64,000 bases of DNA from Streptomyces sp. NBC_01255. Its GTDB lineage: Bacteria; Actinomycetota; Actinomycetes; Streptomycetales; Streptomycetaceae. Below the pieces are notes generated by a model that had not been told where the DNA came from, made no database searches, and saw only the letters and a program-made list of their open reading frames with translations. Where the stretch lies: assembly GCF_036226445.1 (NCBI RefSeq), contig NZ_CP108474.1:3100001-3164000 (forward strand). The letters are read 5' to 3'. Of this stretch, positions 52,794 to 61,350 are shown piece by piece. The position numbers were made by a program, and so were the translations under genes. The stretch's first letter is position 1. Each line of letters opens with the position of its first letter.

Positions 52794-53045
52794 TCAGGCG
52801 CCGTCCTCGGGGAGCCGTTCTGCGACGAAGCTGCCCCGCTGCGGGAGGGTGATCACCCATCCCTCCGAGCGCAGGAGGGCGACGGCCTGTCGTGCCGTGT
52901 CCCTCGCCACGCCATGGTCCGCCACCAGCTTCGACTCGGACGGGATCGGGTCCCTCGGCCGGAGCTCGCCGGACTTGATCCGCTCGCGGATGACTCGGGC
53001 CACCTGCTTATAAATGGGCGTCGGGTCAAAACGGTCGATATCCAT
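52794..53045 (-). CDS. short GntR-family regulator (HTH only)
   Basis: An 83-aa protein consisting of only the winged helix: PIYKQVARVIRERIKSGELRP, PIPSESKLVADHGVARDTARQAVALLRSEG and ITLPQRGSFVA. There is no effector domain. Upstream, TAGCTACGTGCTA (4-5-4 palindrome at 53056) is a likely operator. Such short GntR genes accompany small Streptomyces mobile-element-like modules (KorSA-type), so it may regulate the divergent genes. Confidence 0.9.
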   Translation of the reverse strand: MDIDRFDPTPIYKQVARVIRERIKSGELRPRDPIPSESKLVADHGVARDTARQAVALLRSEGWVITLPQRGSFVAERLPEDGA

Positions 53046-53145
53046 GTTCGGGACGTTAGCTACGTGCTACACGCTGGGCATATGGGCAACGTCCTAGACG
53101 AGGTAGACAAGCCATACAAGTCCAGCTAGCGTTCAAAACGGAAGA

Positions 53146-53174
53146 CCCCGGCGAGTGCGCGAACACTCCCGGGG
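53146..53174 (+). promoter_or_regulatory. leader hairpin of the zinc-ribbon module
   Basis: CCCCGG-C-GAGTG pairs with CACTCCCGGGG around a 6-base loop, 30 bases before the next start and right after TTCAAAACGG. A similar leader is, from memory, common before such small genes in Streptomyces. It could attenuate transcription. Confidence 0.5.
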
Positions 53175-53203
53175 CGTGGCCAACCTGTGGAAAGCAGGTC
53201 AAC

Positions 53204-53548
53204 ATGACAGACCTTATCCGCGCCCTCGTTCTGTGGGCGAGGCTGGTGTTCGGGTCCCGGAGAAGCGGCCGGCACCGTGCCCGTACCGCTCTGCGGACAG
53301 CCGACCGGTCGCCGTGCCCGACCCCCGCCACAAGCGGGGCCGTGCGGCTCCCCCGCCCGCGTTCCCCCTACGGGCTCGACGAGCCGCTGAACGGGGACGA
53401 GACCGCTCTCGTCCGCCCCTACCTGCTCGCGTACTACCAGCGGCAGGAACGGGCCCGGCAGCGGCAGCGGCGGCTCGCCCTCGTCCTCGCGGCGGACTTC
53501 GGCATCGATCTGGACACCCGGGATCTGCACGGGCTGGGGGCGGCGTGA
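53204..53548 (+). CDS. small Arg-rich hypothetical protein
   Basis: A 114-aa protein. It has an amphipathic N-terminus (TDLIRALVLWARLVFG), an Arg/Ser/Pro-rich middle and a conserved-looking C-terminal part (LVRPYLLAYYQRQERARQRQRR, then a helix). I do not recognise a function. It is the partner of the zinc-ribbon gene (GTGA overlap) and divergent from the GntR gene. Confidence 0.7.
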   Translation: MTDLIRALVLWARLVFGSRRSGRHRARTALRTADRSPCPTPATSGAVRLPRPRSPYGLDEPLNGDETALVRPYLLAYYQRQERARQRQRRLALVLAADFGIDLDTRDLHGLGAA

Positions 53549-53871
53549 TCGTGACCTCGATCAGCCCGGACCCCGAGCCCTGCGGCGCCCGGTGGCCCGG
53601 TGGGGACCGTCTCGGCCGTCACCGATCGCCGTGCACACTGCCCGCCGGGCACGAGGGCGCGCACCGGGCGGCCCGGCAGCCGGTACGGATGTGCGTGCGC
53701 TGCTGCGCGATCACTACGGACCCGGTCGTCGTCTCCGAGGTGCACCAGAGCTCCGGGCCCGGATTCAACGTCTACGCCTGCCCGGAGTGCGCGCCGCACT
53801 TCCCGCCCGTGCCGGACGTGCTCGACCTGTTCCACGACCGGGACCGGCGCCGGGGCGGTGGCGGCCTCTGA
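53545..53871 (+). CDS. small zinc-ribbon protein
   Basis: A 108-aa protein from GTG 53545, overlapping the previous stop by 4 bp (another GTG at 53551). CVRCC and, 26 residues on, CPEC form a CxxC...CxxC zinc ribbon; an upstream Cys/His cluster (CTLPAGHEGAH) may bind a second metal. It ends in a basic Gly-rich tail. Likely nucleic-acid or protein binding; the role is unknown. Confidence 0.7.
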   Translation: MIVTSISPDPEPCGARWPGGDRLGRHRSPCTLPAGHEGAHRAARQPVRMCVRCCAITTDPVVVSEVHQSSGPGFNVYACPECAPHFPPVPDVLDLFHDRDRRRGGGGL

Positions 53872-53901
53872 GCGCGCGCGCCACGAGGGTGCCGCGCCGG
53901 C

Positions 53902-54792
53902 TCACTCGCCGCCCGTGACCGAGCCGAAGTCGGTGCCCGTGCCCAGGAAGAGGCCCGCGCCGAGGAGGATCATCGTCGCCGGGACCATCAGGGTCGTGAT
54001 GACCATGGTCGCCTTCGGGACGGCCTTCGCCGCCTTGCGGCGGGCGTTCTGGGCGTCCGTCCGTCGCATGTCGTTGGCGATCTGTATGAGGGTGTCCACG
54101 ATGGGGGCGCCCAGCTCCTCACCCTGCTGAAGCGCCGTGACGAACTGCGCCACCTGCTCCGAGTCGTTGCGGCGGCGCAGTTCGTCGAAGGCCTGGCGGC
54201 GGCTGACGCCCATGTCCATCTGGCGCAGGGTGATGCGGAGTTCGTCGGACCAGGGGCCCGCGTACTGCTCCGCGACCCGTTCCAGGGCCTGACGGAAGCC
54301 GAGGCCGGCCGAGACGACTACGGCGAGGACGTCCAGGAAGTCGGGGAGGGTGCGTTCGATCTGGTCCTTGCGGATCCGGACGGCCGACCAGATGCCGACC
54401 TCCGTCCAGAACACACCGAACGCGAAGAGGAGGAGCGCTACGAGGAACGATCCCCTGGCGAGCATGAGCAGGCCGCCCAGGACGCCCAGGAAGCCGTAGA
54501 CCGCCCGCCTCGCCCCGTACCGGTCGATGGTGAGTCCGCCGGGGTTGCCCGCGAGGTCGATACGGCGGCGTACGGCGTTGACGCGCTTGGGACCCATGAG
54601 GCGGAGGACTGCGGGTGACCAGCGCATGCCGAGCCGGTCGACGGCGGAGTCCACCGCGCCGGTACGGGTCGCGCCGACCTCCAGGGCGAGCTTGAGGTCG
54701 TCGGGGAGACGGGCGTCGGCGCGGTAGAGGCGCAGGCCGTAGGCGATGCCGGCGACGGCGAGGCCGGCGAGCAGGGCGAGAAGGAGGTCCAT
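53902..54792 (-). CDS. tadC: Tad pilus inner-membrane platform protein TadC
   Basis: A 296-aa type II secretion F-domain protein. N-terminal TM, then TM helices around 100-140. The F-domain is LPDFLDVLAVVVSAGLGFRQALERVAE, with FVTALQQGEELGAPIVDTL, and a C-terminal TM closes it. With TadB it forms the platform on which CpaF acts. It starts 14 bases after tadB. Confidence 0.94.
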   Translation of the reverse strand: MDLLLALLAGLAVAGIAYGLRLYRADARLPDDLKLALEVGATRTGAVDSAVDRLGMRWSPAVLRLMGPKRVNAVRRRIDLAGNPGGLTIDRYGARRAVYGFLGVLGGLLMLARGSFLVALLLFAFGVFWTEVGIWSAVRIRKDQIERTLPDFLDVLAVVVSAGLGFRQALERVAEQYAGPWSDELRITLRQMDMGVSRRQAFDELRRRNDSEQVAQFVTALQQGEELGAPIVDTLIQIANDMRRTDAQNARRKAAKAVPKATMVITTLMVPATMILLGAGLFLGTGTDFGSVTGGE

Positions 54793-54806
54793 GGCGCGCG
54801 CCCGTC

Positions 54807-55754
54807 CTATACGTCGATCTTGGAGAAGCGGCGGATGGCGGCGAAGCCGACCACGTACAGGGCGCAGGCGGCGACCACCGCGAACTGTCCGAGGGTCGAG
54901 CCGGTCATGCGGTCGAGGGCGCCGGGCTGCATGTTGTCGATGAGCAGGAGGGAGCCGATGCCGATGACGGGGACGGAGTACGCGGTCATGCTCACCTGCG
55001 ACAGCTGGGTGCGGACCTCGCGCCGGGTCTCCTTTCGCTCCTCCAGGGTCTCGGTGAGGTTCCGGAGGGAGGAGACGACGGTGCCGCCCGCCCGGTTGGC
55101 GAGGACGAGGGTGGTGACGAGGACGACCAGCTCGCGGGAGGGGAGGCGTTCCGCGAGCTCGCCGAGTGCGTCATCCAGGGACGTGCCTACGGCCAACTGC
55201 TGAGCTACCTTCTCCAGTTCATCTCCGGCTGGGGACTCCAGCTCGTCGGCTGCGAGGCTCAGCGCCATACGGAGGGCCAGGCCCGCCTGGGTGGCGTTGG
55301 CCAGGATGCGGGAGAGTTCGGGGAGTTGGTTGATGAACTTCTCGATGCGCTTCTGCCGCTGCCAGTTGAGGAAGCCCAACGCCACCCAGACGCCGAGGAG
55401 TCCGCAGATCGGGCCGAAGAACGGGGAGAGCGCCGACTGTCCGACGACCCAGAGGACGGCGACCGTCACCGCGAGGCCGACCGTGAACTCGCCCGGTGTG
55501 ACGTCGAGTCCGGTGGCCGCGATCCGCAGCTCCAGCTTCCGACCCAGGGACGTCCGGCGTACGCGTCGGTCGATGCCCCGGAAGCGGCGCCTGCGGCGGC
55601 CGGCCGTCTCGGGCTCGTTCGTCTCGTCGAGCCGGGCGACGAGCGCCGCGTGGCGGCGGGCCCCGCTCGCGTACACCTGGACGCCCGTCACGCCGAGGAC
55701 GCAGCAGATCAGCGCCACACCGAGCGTCAGCCACACGGGATCGATCGCGGTCAT
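54807..55754 (-). CDS. tadB: Tad pilus inner-membrane platform protein TadB
   Basis: A 315-aa protein with N-terminal TM, two central TM helices and a T2SSF domain (LPELSRILANATQAGLALRMALSLAADEL, LVVLVTTLVLANRAGGTVVSSLRNLTETL, in parts) plus two C-terminal TM segments. Partner of TadC. It starts 12 bases after cpaF. Confidence 0.94.
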   Translation of the reverse strand: MTAIDPVWLTLGVALICCVLGVTGVQVYASGARRHAALVARLDETNEPETAGRRRRRFRGIDRRVRRTSLGRKLELRIAATGLDVTPGEFTVGLAVTVAVLWVVGQSALSPFFGPICGLLGVWVALGFLNWQRQKRIEKFINQLPELSRILANATQAGLALRMALSLAADELESPAGDELEKVAQQLAVGTSLDDALGELAERLPSRELVVLVTTLVLANRAGGTVVSSLRNLTETLEERKETRREVRTQLSQVSMTAYSVPVIGIGSLLLIDNMQPGALDRMTGSTLGQFAVVAACALYVVGFAAIRRFSKIDV

Positions 55755-55766
55755 GGACCTCTGCTC

Positions 55767-57110
55767 CTAGTTCGCTTCTCGGGTGGCGAGCCCGGCGTCG
55801 GTCGCGGCCACGCCGAAGGCCTGCGGGATGGGCTGACCGGCCATGTAGAGCCGCTCGGCGACCCGCCGGGGCAGCGGGTGGTACGTGAACTGCCCGTACA
55901 CCCGGCCGTCGGCCGCGACCGGCTGCGCCTGGAAGCGGCAGATCGTGGCGAGGAGGAACCGCTCGCGCCCGTGGGAGGCGAGGACGGCGATCTCGGTGAT
56001 CCGGCGGGTGCCGTCCGGGTGCCGGGTCAGCTGGACGAGGACGTCCACCGCGCTGTTGATCTGATCGCGGAGCGCCTCGAAGGGCACCTTCACCTCGGAC
56101 ATCGAGGCGAGCGTCTGGAGCCGCATCAGGGCGTCCTCGGCCGAGTTGGCATGGACGGTGGCGAGCGAACCGTCGTGGCCGGTGGACATCGCCTGGAGCA
56201 TGTCGAGGGTCTCGCCGCCACGGACCTCACCCACGATGATGCGGTCGGGACGCATGCGCAGGGAGTTGCGTACGAGATCACGGATGGAGATCTGGCCGCG
56301 GCCCTCGATGTTCGGCGGGCGGGCTTCGAGGCGGATGACGTGGGCCTGCTGGAGCTGGAGCTCCGCCGAGTCCTCGATGGTGATGATCCGCTCGCCCTCC
56401 GGGACGAGACCGGAGAGGGCGTTGAGGAGGGTCGTCTTGCCGGTGCCGGTGGCGCCGGAGACGATCAGGTTGAACTTGGCCTGTACGAGCCCGGAGAGCA
56501 GGAGCAGCATCTGCTCGTCGAGCGAGCCGAGGCCGATCATCTCGTGGAGCGTGTACGCGCGGGGGAAGCGGCGGATGGTGAGCGTCGCCCCGGTGAGGGA
56601 CAGCGGCGGGATGATGACGTTCACGCGCTCGCCGGAGGGCAGGCGGGCGTCGACCATCGGGTTCGACTCGTCGACGCGGCGGTTCACGGTCGAGACGATG
56701 CGCTCGATGGTCTGCATCAGCTGGTCGTGGGAGGCGAAGCGGAGCGGCAGCAGCTCGACGCGGCCGGCGCGCTCGATGAAGATCTGGTCGGGGCCGTTGA
56801 CCATGATCTCGGTGATCGAGGCGTCTTCGAGGAGCGGTTCGAGTACGCCGAGACCGAGGGCCTCGTCGACGACACGGCGGATGAGCTGGGCCCGCTCTGC
56901 CGTGGAGAGGACCGGTCCCTCGCGGCTGATGATGTGGCCGAGGACGCGCTCCAGGCGGGCGCGCCGCTCGGCGGCCGCGAGCGCGGACATCTCGGTGAGG
57001 TCGATCTCCTCCAGGAGCTTGGCCCGGAAGGCGGCGACGAGGTGACCGTCCTCCCGGCCGGCTCCGGCACCCTTGTCCTCGGGGGCGTTGATCCGGGCAC
57101 GCAGACTCAT
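55767..57110 (-). CDS. tadA: Tad pilus assembly ATPase CpaF/TadA
   Basis: A 447-aa secretion ATPase. ITEIMVNGPDQIFIERAG is the N-terminal domain hallmark. Walker A is SGATGTGKTTLLNAL, the Asp box is RIITIEDSAELQL, Walker B is IIVGEVRGGETLDML, and the His box is HDGSLATVHANSA. It powers pilus assembly on the cytosolic face. Confidence 0.97.
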   Translation of the reverse strand: MSLRARINAPEDKGAGAGREDGHLVAAFRAKLLEEIDLTEMSALAAAERRARLERVLGHIISREGPVLSTAERAQLIRRVVDEALGLGVLEPLLEDASITEIMVNGPDQIFIERAGRVELLPLRFASHDQLMQTIERIVSTVNRRVDESNPMVDARLPSGERVNVIIPPLSLTGATLTIRRFPRAYTLHEMIGLGSLDEQMLLLLSGLVQAKFNLIVSGATGTGKTTLLNALSGLVPEGERIITIEDSAELQLQQAHVIRLEARPPNIEGRGQISIRDLVRNSLRMRPDRIIVGEVRGGETLDMLQAMSTGHDGSLATVHANSAEDALMRLQTLASMSEVKVPFEALRDQINSAVDVLVQLTRHPDGTRRITEIAVLASHGRERFLLATICRFQAQPVAADGRVYGQFTYHPLPRRVAERLYMAGQPIPQAFGVAATDAGLATREAN

Positions 57111-57129
57111 GACTTGTCGTCCCTCCTTC

Positions 57130-57522
57130 TCATTCGTCGTCCTCGGTGGGCGGGGTGCGGGGCATGGTGGCGGTCTTCACGACGGGGTCGAAGTCCCAGA
57201 AGGGGAGGACGGGGGGGATCTCGACGCGGACGGTGATCACGGCCGCCTCGCCTCCCTCCCCGCCGCACCCCTCGATCTGGGGATCGACCCAGCCGCTCAC
57301 GGCCGCGCGACCCGCCGTCCGGCAGTCCGGCGCGTTCTCTTCGTCGGTGGTCGCCGCCCGGGCGGCGGCGCGGGCCGCCGTGCCCGCCTGCTGGGCCGCG
57401 TACGCGGCGATGCCGAGCTGGAGGCCCGCGAGCCCGACGATGAGCAGGAGGGGGAGGAAGCCGAGGTACTCGATGGCGGCCTGCCCTCGGTCACGAGCCC
57501 TCTTGCGGAGGTGATCCCTCAT
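57130..57522 (-). CDS. TadE-like pseudopilin (second)
   Basis: A 130-aa protein. RDRGQAAIEYLGFLPLLLIVGLAGLQL is the TadE prepilin-like N-terminus with the conserved Glu; AGTAARAAARAAT follows the helix. The ATG overlaps the preceding gene's TGA by 4 bp. Two Cys (CRTAG, GCGGEGG) may form a disulfide. Confidence 0.9.
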   Translation of the reverse strand: MRDHLRKRARDRGQAAIEYLGFLPLLLIVGLAGLQLGIAAYAAQQAGTAARAAARAATTDEENAPDCRTAGRAAVSGWVDPQIEGCGGEGGEAAVITVRVEIPPVLPFWDFDPVVKTATMPRTPPTEDDE

Positions 57523-57908
57523 TGCCTCAGGCCCTCCTCCGAGATCGCTCCCGCCGTGGCCGACACGGGGAAGAGGCCGACCGCGCCCGGGGCGATGGCG
57601 GGGACCTGGATCGTCACGGTCAGGGTCGCCATGCCGCCGCTCGGGGAGCAGCTCCCGACCTGCGCGCCACTCCTCCATGCCCCGTCCAGGTGCCGCAGCG
57701 CCGCCTCGCTGTAGGCTCCGCCGACCGCGCACGCCCGCGCCCCCTCATCCGCCGCGTTCGCCGCCAGCGTGTACGTGTAGCCGACCAGGACGACCTGCCA
57801 GAGCAGCGCCAGCGTGAGCAGGATCAGCGGCACCATGCCGAGGAACTCGATCGCCACCTGCCCGCTGTCTCCGCGCCCTCTGACGTCGTCGTCCCGGTAG
57901 GCCCGCAT
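57519..57908 (-). CDS. TadE-like pseudopilin (first)
   Basis: A 129-aa protein. RGDSGQVAIEFLGMVPLILLTLALLW is the TadE signature; AANAADEGARACAVGG follows. It lies four bases after cpaE and overlaps the second TadE-like gene. Probably a minor pilin cleaved by the prepilin peptidase. Confidence 0.9.
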   Translation of the reverse strand: MRAYRDDDVRGRGDSGQVAIEFLGMVPLILLTLALLWQVVLVGYTYTLAANAADEGARACAVGGAYSEAALRHLDGAWRSGAQVGSCSPSGGMATLTVTIQVPAIAPGAVGLFPVSATAGAISEEGLRQ

Positions 57909-57911
57909 GGC

Positions 57912-59180
57912 TCAGCGGCCTCCGGTGCGGCGGCGCAGGCCCAGCGAGCCGCGGTCGCCCGCCCGGGCGAGCTCCTTGCCGGGCCTGCCCTGCTGACCGG
58001 GGGCGGGGGCCGCCTGGACCAGGCCCAGTTCCCCCGCGAGGGACCACAGGGCCTGCTTGACCGTCGAGCGGGCGTCGAGGTCGTGCAGGCGGCCCGCGTC
58101 GACGACGGCCTGGAGTTCCTTGAAGTTGGCGGGGACGGAGACGCCCGCCGTCCGGGTGCCGGTGATCTTCTGGACGAGGGGCGGCTGGATCTCCGTGGAC
58201 CGGTGGTGGCGGTTGACCAGGGTGACGGTCTCCTCGGCCTTCCGTACCTGGAGGCGTTCCCACATCCGTACGGTCCGCTTGGCGGCCCGTACCGCAATCA
58301 CGTCCGGGGTGGTGACGAGGAGCGCGGTGTCGGACATCTCGATCGCGGCGGCGTTGGCGCCGGTGAGCTGGGAGCCGCAGTCGACGACCACCACCTCGTG
58401 CCGGGCGCGCAGGGCGCTGACGATCTGGCGGGCGGCGCGGTCGGTGACCTCCTCGCCGCGCTCCCCCTCCGCCGGGGCGAGGAGCAGCGCGAGGCCGGTC
58501 TCGTGGACGAACACGGCGTCCTGGAGGACCCGGGGCGAGATGTCGGCGATCGCGGCGAGGTCGGCGGCCGACCGCCGGAACTGGACGTCGAGGTAGGAGG
58601 CGATGTCGCCGCCCTGGAGGTCGAGGTCGAGGAGGGCGACGGTCCGGCCGGAGGCGCGGGCGGCGAGGGCGAGGTGGACGGCGGTGACGGTGGTGCCGAC
58701 GCCGCCTTTGGCGCCGCTGACGGTGACGACGGTGCCGCCGGGTCCGGTGGCGAGTTCGGCGCCGGCGCCGAGGTGGCGGCGTACCCCGGCGGACCACTGG
58801 GCGGCGGCCTGCACGCGGCTGGCGAGCTCCTCGTAGCCGAGGGGGAGGGTGACGAGCCCGCGCGCGCCGGAGTCCATGGCGGCGGAGAAGAGGACGGGGC
58901 TGGCGTCGGCGGTGATGAGGACGACGCCGACGGCCGGGAAGCGGAGGGCGACCTCGCGGACGACGTCGAGCGCGGGGACGGGTCCGATGCGCTCGTGGAC
59001 GAGGACGACCTCGGGGAGTTCGTCGAGGGACTCGGCGGCGAGCCGGGCGAGGGTGTCGACGAGCTGGGTGGAGTCGGTGACGGGCGCGGCGGGTTCGGCG
59101 TCGGGGAGCTGGCTGAGCAGGGTGACGACGGAGCGGGCGGCGTCGGGGTCCCCGACGGCCGGCAGGATCCTGGTGGTCAT
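57912..59180 (-). CDS. cpaE: CpaE/TadZ-like ATPase of the Tad pilus
   Basis: A 422-aa protein. An N-terminal receiver-like domain (VVLITADASPVLF, SGARGLVTLPLGYEEL) precedes a MinD/ParA ATPase with deviant Walker A SGAKGGVGTT. LLDLDLQGGDIASYL and HEVVVVDCGSQLT are the further motifs. It localises the pilus machine at the membrane. A Gly/Arg-rich tail is present. Confidence 0.93.
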   Translation of the reverse strand: MTTRILPAVGDPDAARSVVTLLSQLPDAEPAAPVTDSTQLVDTLARLAAESLDELPEVVLVHERIGPVPALDVVREVALRFPAVGVVLITADASPVLFSAAMDSGARGLVTLPLGYEELASRVQAAAQWSAGVRRHLGAGAELATGPGGTVVTVSGAKGGVGTTVTAVHLALAARASGRTVALLDLDLQGGDIASYLDVQFRRSAADLAAIADISPRVLQDAVFVHETGLALLLAPAEGERGEEVTDRAARQIVSALRARHEVVVVDCGSQLTGANAAAIEMSDTALLVTTPDVIAVRAAKRTVRMWERLQVRKAEETVTLVNRHHRSTEIQPPLVQKITGTRTAGVSVPANFKELQAVVDAGRLHDLDARSTVKQALWSLAGELGLVQAAPAPGQQGRPGKELARAGDRGSLGLRRRTGGR

Positions 59181-59187
59181 ACCGGCC

Positions 59188-59898
59188 TCACTTGTCTTTT
59201 TCGAGCGTGTAGGTGCGGTCGCCCTGGTCGGCGGGGGCGCCGCCGGTGGCCGGGGCGACGAGGGCGAGGCGTACGTGCTCGGCGAAGGACTCGGCGTACG
59301 CCACGCGCTGGGTGTCGAGGGTGGAGAGCGCGAAGCTGATGGGGACGGCCGCGGTGGCGCCGCGGCTCGTGCGGTCGTTGCTGTCGCTGATGGGGGTGAG
59401 CTTGCCGACGGAGAGGACGCGGGCGCCGGCGACGATCATCCGCGACTGGGACGGGTCGTCCTTCTTCTCGCCGGCGAAGGTGGCGTAGATGTTGACGGTG
59501 GCGCCGGCGTTGATCTTCCCCGCGACGCCGGTGGCGGCGTCGATCATGATCGCGATCTCCTGCTCACCGGGCTTGAGCTCGGGTTTCTGGACGATCATGT
59601 CGCTCTGGAGGAGGGAGCCCTTCCTGAGCTCGGTGACGGCGATCCTGCCCTCGATCTGGCGGAGATCGGTGACGGCGGTGTCGGAGAGCCAGCGCTCGGG
59701 CATGGAGATCTTCTCGAACTGGCTCGCGTTCAGGGCGCTGTAGGGAGCCACGTTCTTGGCGAGCCGGTACGCGGTGACTTCCGGGCCGACCTTCGCGTTC
59801 ACGTCGCTGATGACCGTGAGGACGCCGGCGAAGGCGCCGAGGGCGCACAGGACGGAGAGCAGCAGCAGGATCACGCCGCGGCGCTGGCGGGAGTTCAT
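59188..59898 (-). CDS. cpaB: Flp pilus assembly protein CpaB
   Basis: A 236-aa protein. One N-terminal TM helix (RRGVILLLLSVLCALGAFAGVLTV) precedes a SAF domain (VAPYSALNASQFEKISMPERW, LRKGSLLQSDMI) and an RcpC-like part (VAGKINAGATVNIYATF). In Gram-negatives it works with the secretin CpaC; no secretin gene is present here, as expected in a monoderm. It starts seven bases upstream of cpaE. Confidence 0.93.
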   Translation of the reverse strand: MNSRQRRGVILLLLSVLCALGAFAGVLTVISDVNAKVGPEVTAYRLAKNVAPYSALNASQFEKISMPERWLSDTAVTDLRQIEGRIAVTELRKGSLLQSDMIVQKPELKPGEQEIAIMIDAATGVAGKINAGATVNIYATFAGEKKDDPSQSRMIVAGARVLSVGKLTPISDSNDRTSRGATAAVPISFALSTLDTQRVAYAESFAEHVRLALVAPATGGAPADQGDRTYTLEKDK

Positions 59899-59959
59899 GG
59901 CCGGACTTCCTCGATCGGAGACGTGGGTCGGAGCGGGCGGGGGTGGTGCGCGGCGACGG

Positions 59960-61024
59960 TCACGGGACGGTGCGGGGGTCGATCGCGGAGCCGGGTCCGG
60001 CTCCTATGGCCCGCGTGGCACCGCGCCCCGGAGCCGGAGCCGGCATCGAAGCCTGAGCCGGAATCGGGGCCGGTCCCCGGGCCGGGACCGGGTCGAGGGC
60101 GGGAGCCGTGTCGCGGGCCGCCCCGAGCACCCGGGTCGCCCCCCGCGCCGGAGCCGCCCCGGACCCCGGCGCCGCCCCGATCGCCGTCGGCACCGCGACC
60201 GCCGTCAGCGGGGCCGCGCAGAAGCCGCAGCGGTCGCCGATGAGCTCCATCCCGCACCAGTGGCAGGTCTCGCGCCGTACGGAGGAGACGAGTTGGTAGA
60301 GAACGGGCAGGTCGGGCAGGTACGCGACGAACTCCACGAGCTTGCCGGTACCCCACCAGCCGGGCGAGGTCTCGGGCAGTGCGGCCTCTTGGACGGGGCT
60401 CTGGATCTGCCACGCGGGGACGAGGGCGGTGGCGGGCCAGTCGGTCTGGAGCTGGCCGCGCGCGACGAGGAGCTGCGTGGCGAACTCCGGTCCCGCGAGG
60501 CGCTGGTCGCCCGCGCCGCCGAGCCGGACGATCTGCGGCGTGGGCCCGGCGAGGACGGCGAAGTGAGCCCCGGGCAGCCAGCTCTTGAGGTGGGAGGAGA
60601 GGCTGACGGGTACGCGGTCGAGGCGGGACACCGAGCCGAGTACGGCCCCCGCGTAGATGTAGTGGGCGAGCAGCCGGGCGGCGGAGGCGAGTACGCCGGG
60701 GCTGAAGTCGCAGGCCGCCAACTGTCGTAGCTGCCGGACGAGTACGGCCGCGCCGAGGGGCGGCAGGTCGGTCCTGACCAGCGCGATCCGGTCGCTTTCG
60801 AGGAGCCCGCGGACGGCGTGCAGGCGCCGCTCGACGGCGGCGGGGGCGGAGGTGGGGCAGACGACGACCACGCTTCCGTACCGCGCGAGGAGTTGCTGCA
60901 TGTCGGCGACGGAGGCATCGAGGGAGCGCGTCTCGGGGGCCGGGAGCACAGCGGCGTTCGGCGTCTGCGGGTCGGTCGGCGGCAGCACCAGGTCGGCGCT
61001 GGTGACCGCGATCGCTGTCGGCAC
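59960..61024 (-). CDS. zinc-knuckle protein heading the Tad operon
   Basis: A 354-aa protein from GTG 61024. The N-terminal 60-210 region is an alpha/beta domain without Walker motifs (GSVVVVCPTSAPAAVERRLHAV, SRLDRVPVSLSSHLKSWLPGAHFAVLAG in parts). Around 265-285 CHWCGMELIGDRCGFC forms a four-Cys zinc knuckle. The last 75 residues are Ala/Pro/Gly repeats. No family known to me fits. Position (first in the operon, 61 bases from cpaB) suggests a pilus-specific accessory or regulatory role. Confidence 0.75.
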   Translation of the reverse strand: MPTAIAVTSADLVLPPTDPQTPNAAVLPAPETRSLDASVADMQQLLARYGSVVVVCPTSAPAAVERRLHAVRGLLESDRIALVRTDLPPLGAAVLVRQLRQLAACDFSPGVLASAARLLAHYIYAGAVLGSVSRLDRVPVSLSSHLKSWLPGAHFAVLAGPTPQIVRLGGAGDQRLAGPEFATQLLVARGQLQTDWPATALVPAWQIQSPVQEAALPETSPGWWGTGKLVEFVAYLPDLPVLYQLVSSVRRETCHWCGMELIGDRCGFCAAPLTAVAVPTAIGAAPGSGAAPARGATRVLGAARDTAPALDPVPARGPAPIPAQASMPAPAPGRGATRAIGAGPGSAIDPRTVP

Positions 61025-61205
61025 GTCAGACCCCCGTCCCCTCCGGCCTCCGGGGTCCCGGGAGCCGCAGATCACCTACCGCGTTCGCGGCGTCACCGCA
61101 GGGCGCCGCCGCCTCTGCACTTTATCCACGCCACCCGGGGTGGTGAACACACAATCGGCCAAGCTCCCCCCACTTTCTTCGGGCCCGGCAGTGGGCCCAC
61201 CGGCC

Positions 61206-61313
61206 CTTTCACCACGACTTTCACCACGACTTTCACCACAACTCTCACCATGACTCCCACCACGGCTTTCACCACGGCTCCCGCCGCGACTTTCACCACG
61301 GCTCCCGCCGCGA
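61206..61313. repeat. nine-copy 12-bp minisatellite
   Basis: Nine consecutive imperfect copies of CTTTCACCACGA (phase 61206, 61218, ... 61302). The first three are almost identical; later units alternate CTTTCACCACGG and CTCCCGCCGCGA. It lies in the 474-base gap between the Tad operon and the chitinase gene. Confidence 0.9.
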
Positions 61314-61350
61314 TGTCGCCCCCGGCGAATGCCGCTTGCCGCCAGAGGTC

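Noticed and set aside
53082..53129. 15-codon ORF in the GntR upstream region
   Set aside because: Too short, no ribosome site, overlaps probable operator sequence.
52794..53871. Complete integrative element (AICE) between the pilus operons
   Set aside because: No integrase, replication or transfer gene and no att-like direct repeats were seen; only a small regulatory module is present.
61206..61313. Possible CRISPR array
   Set aside because: Units are 12 bp, contiguous and without spacers; no cas genes are present.
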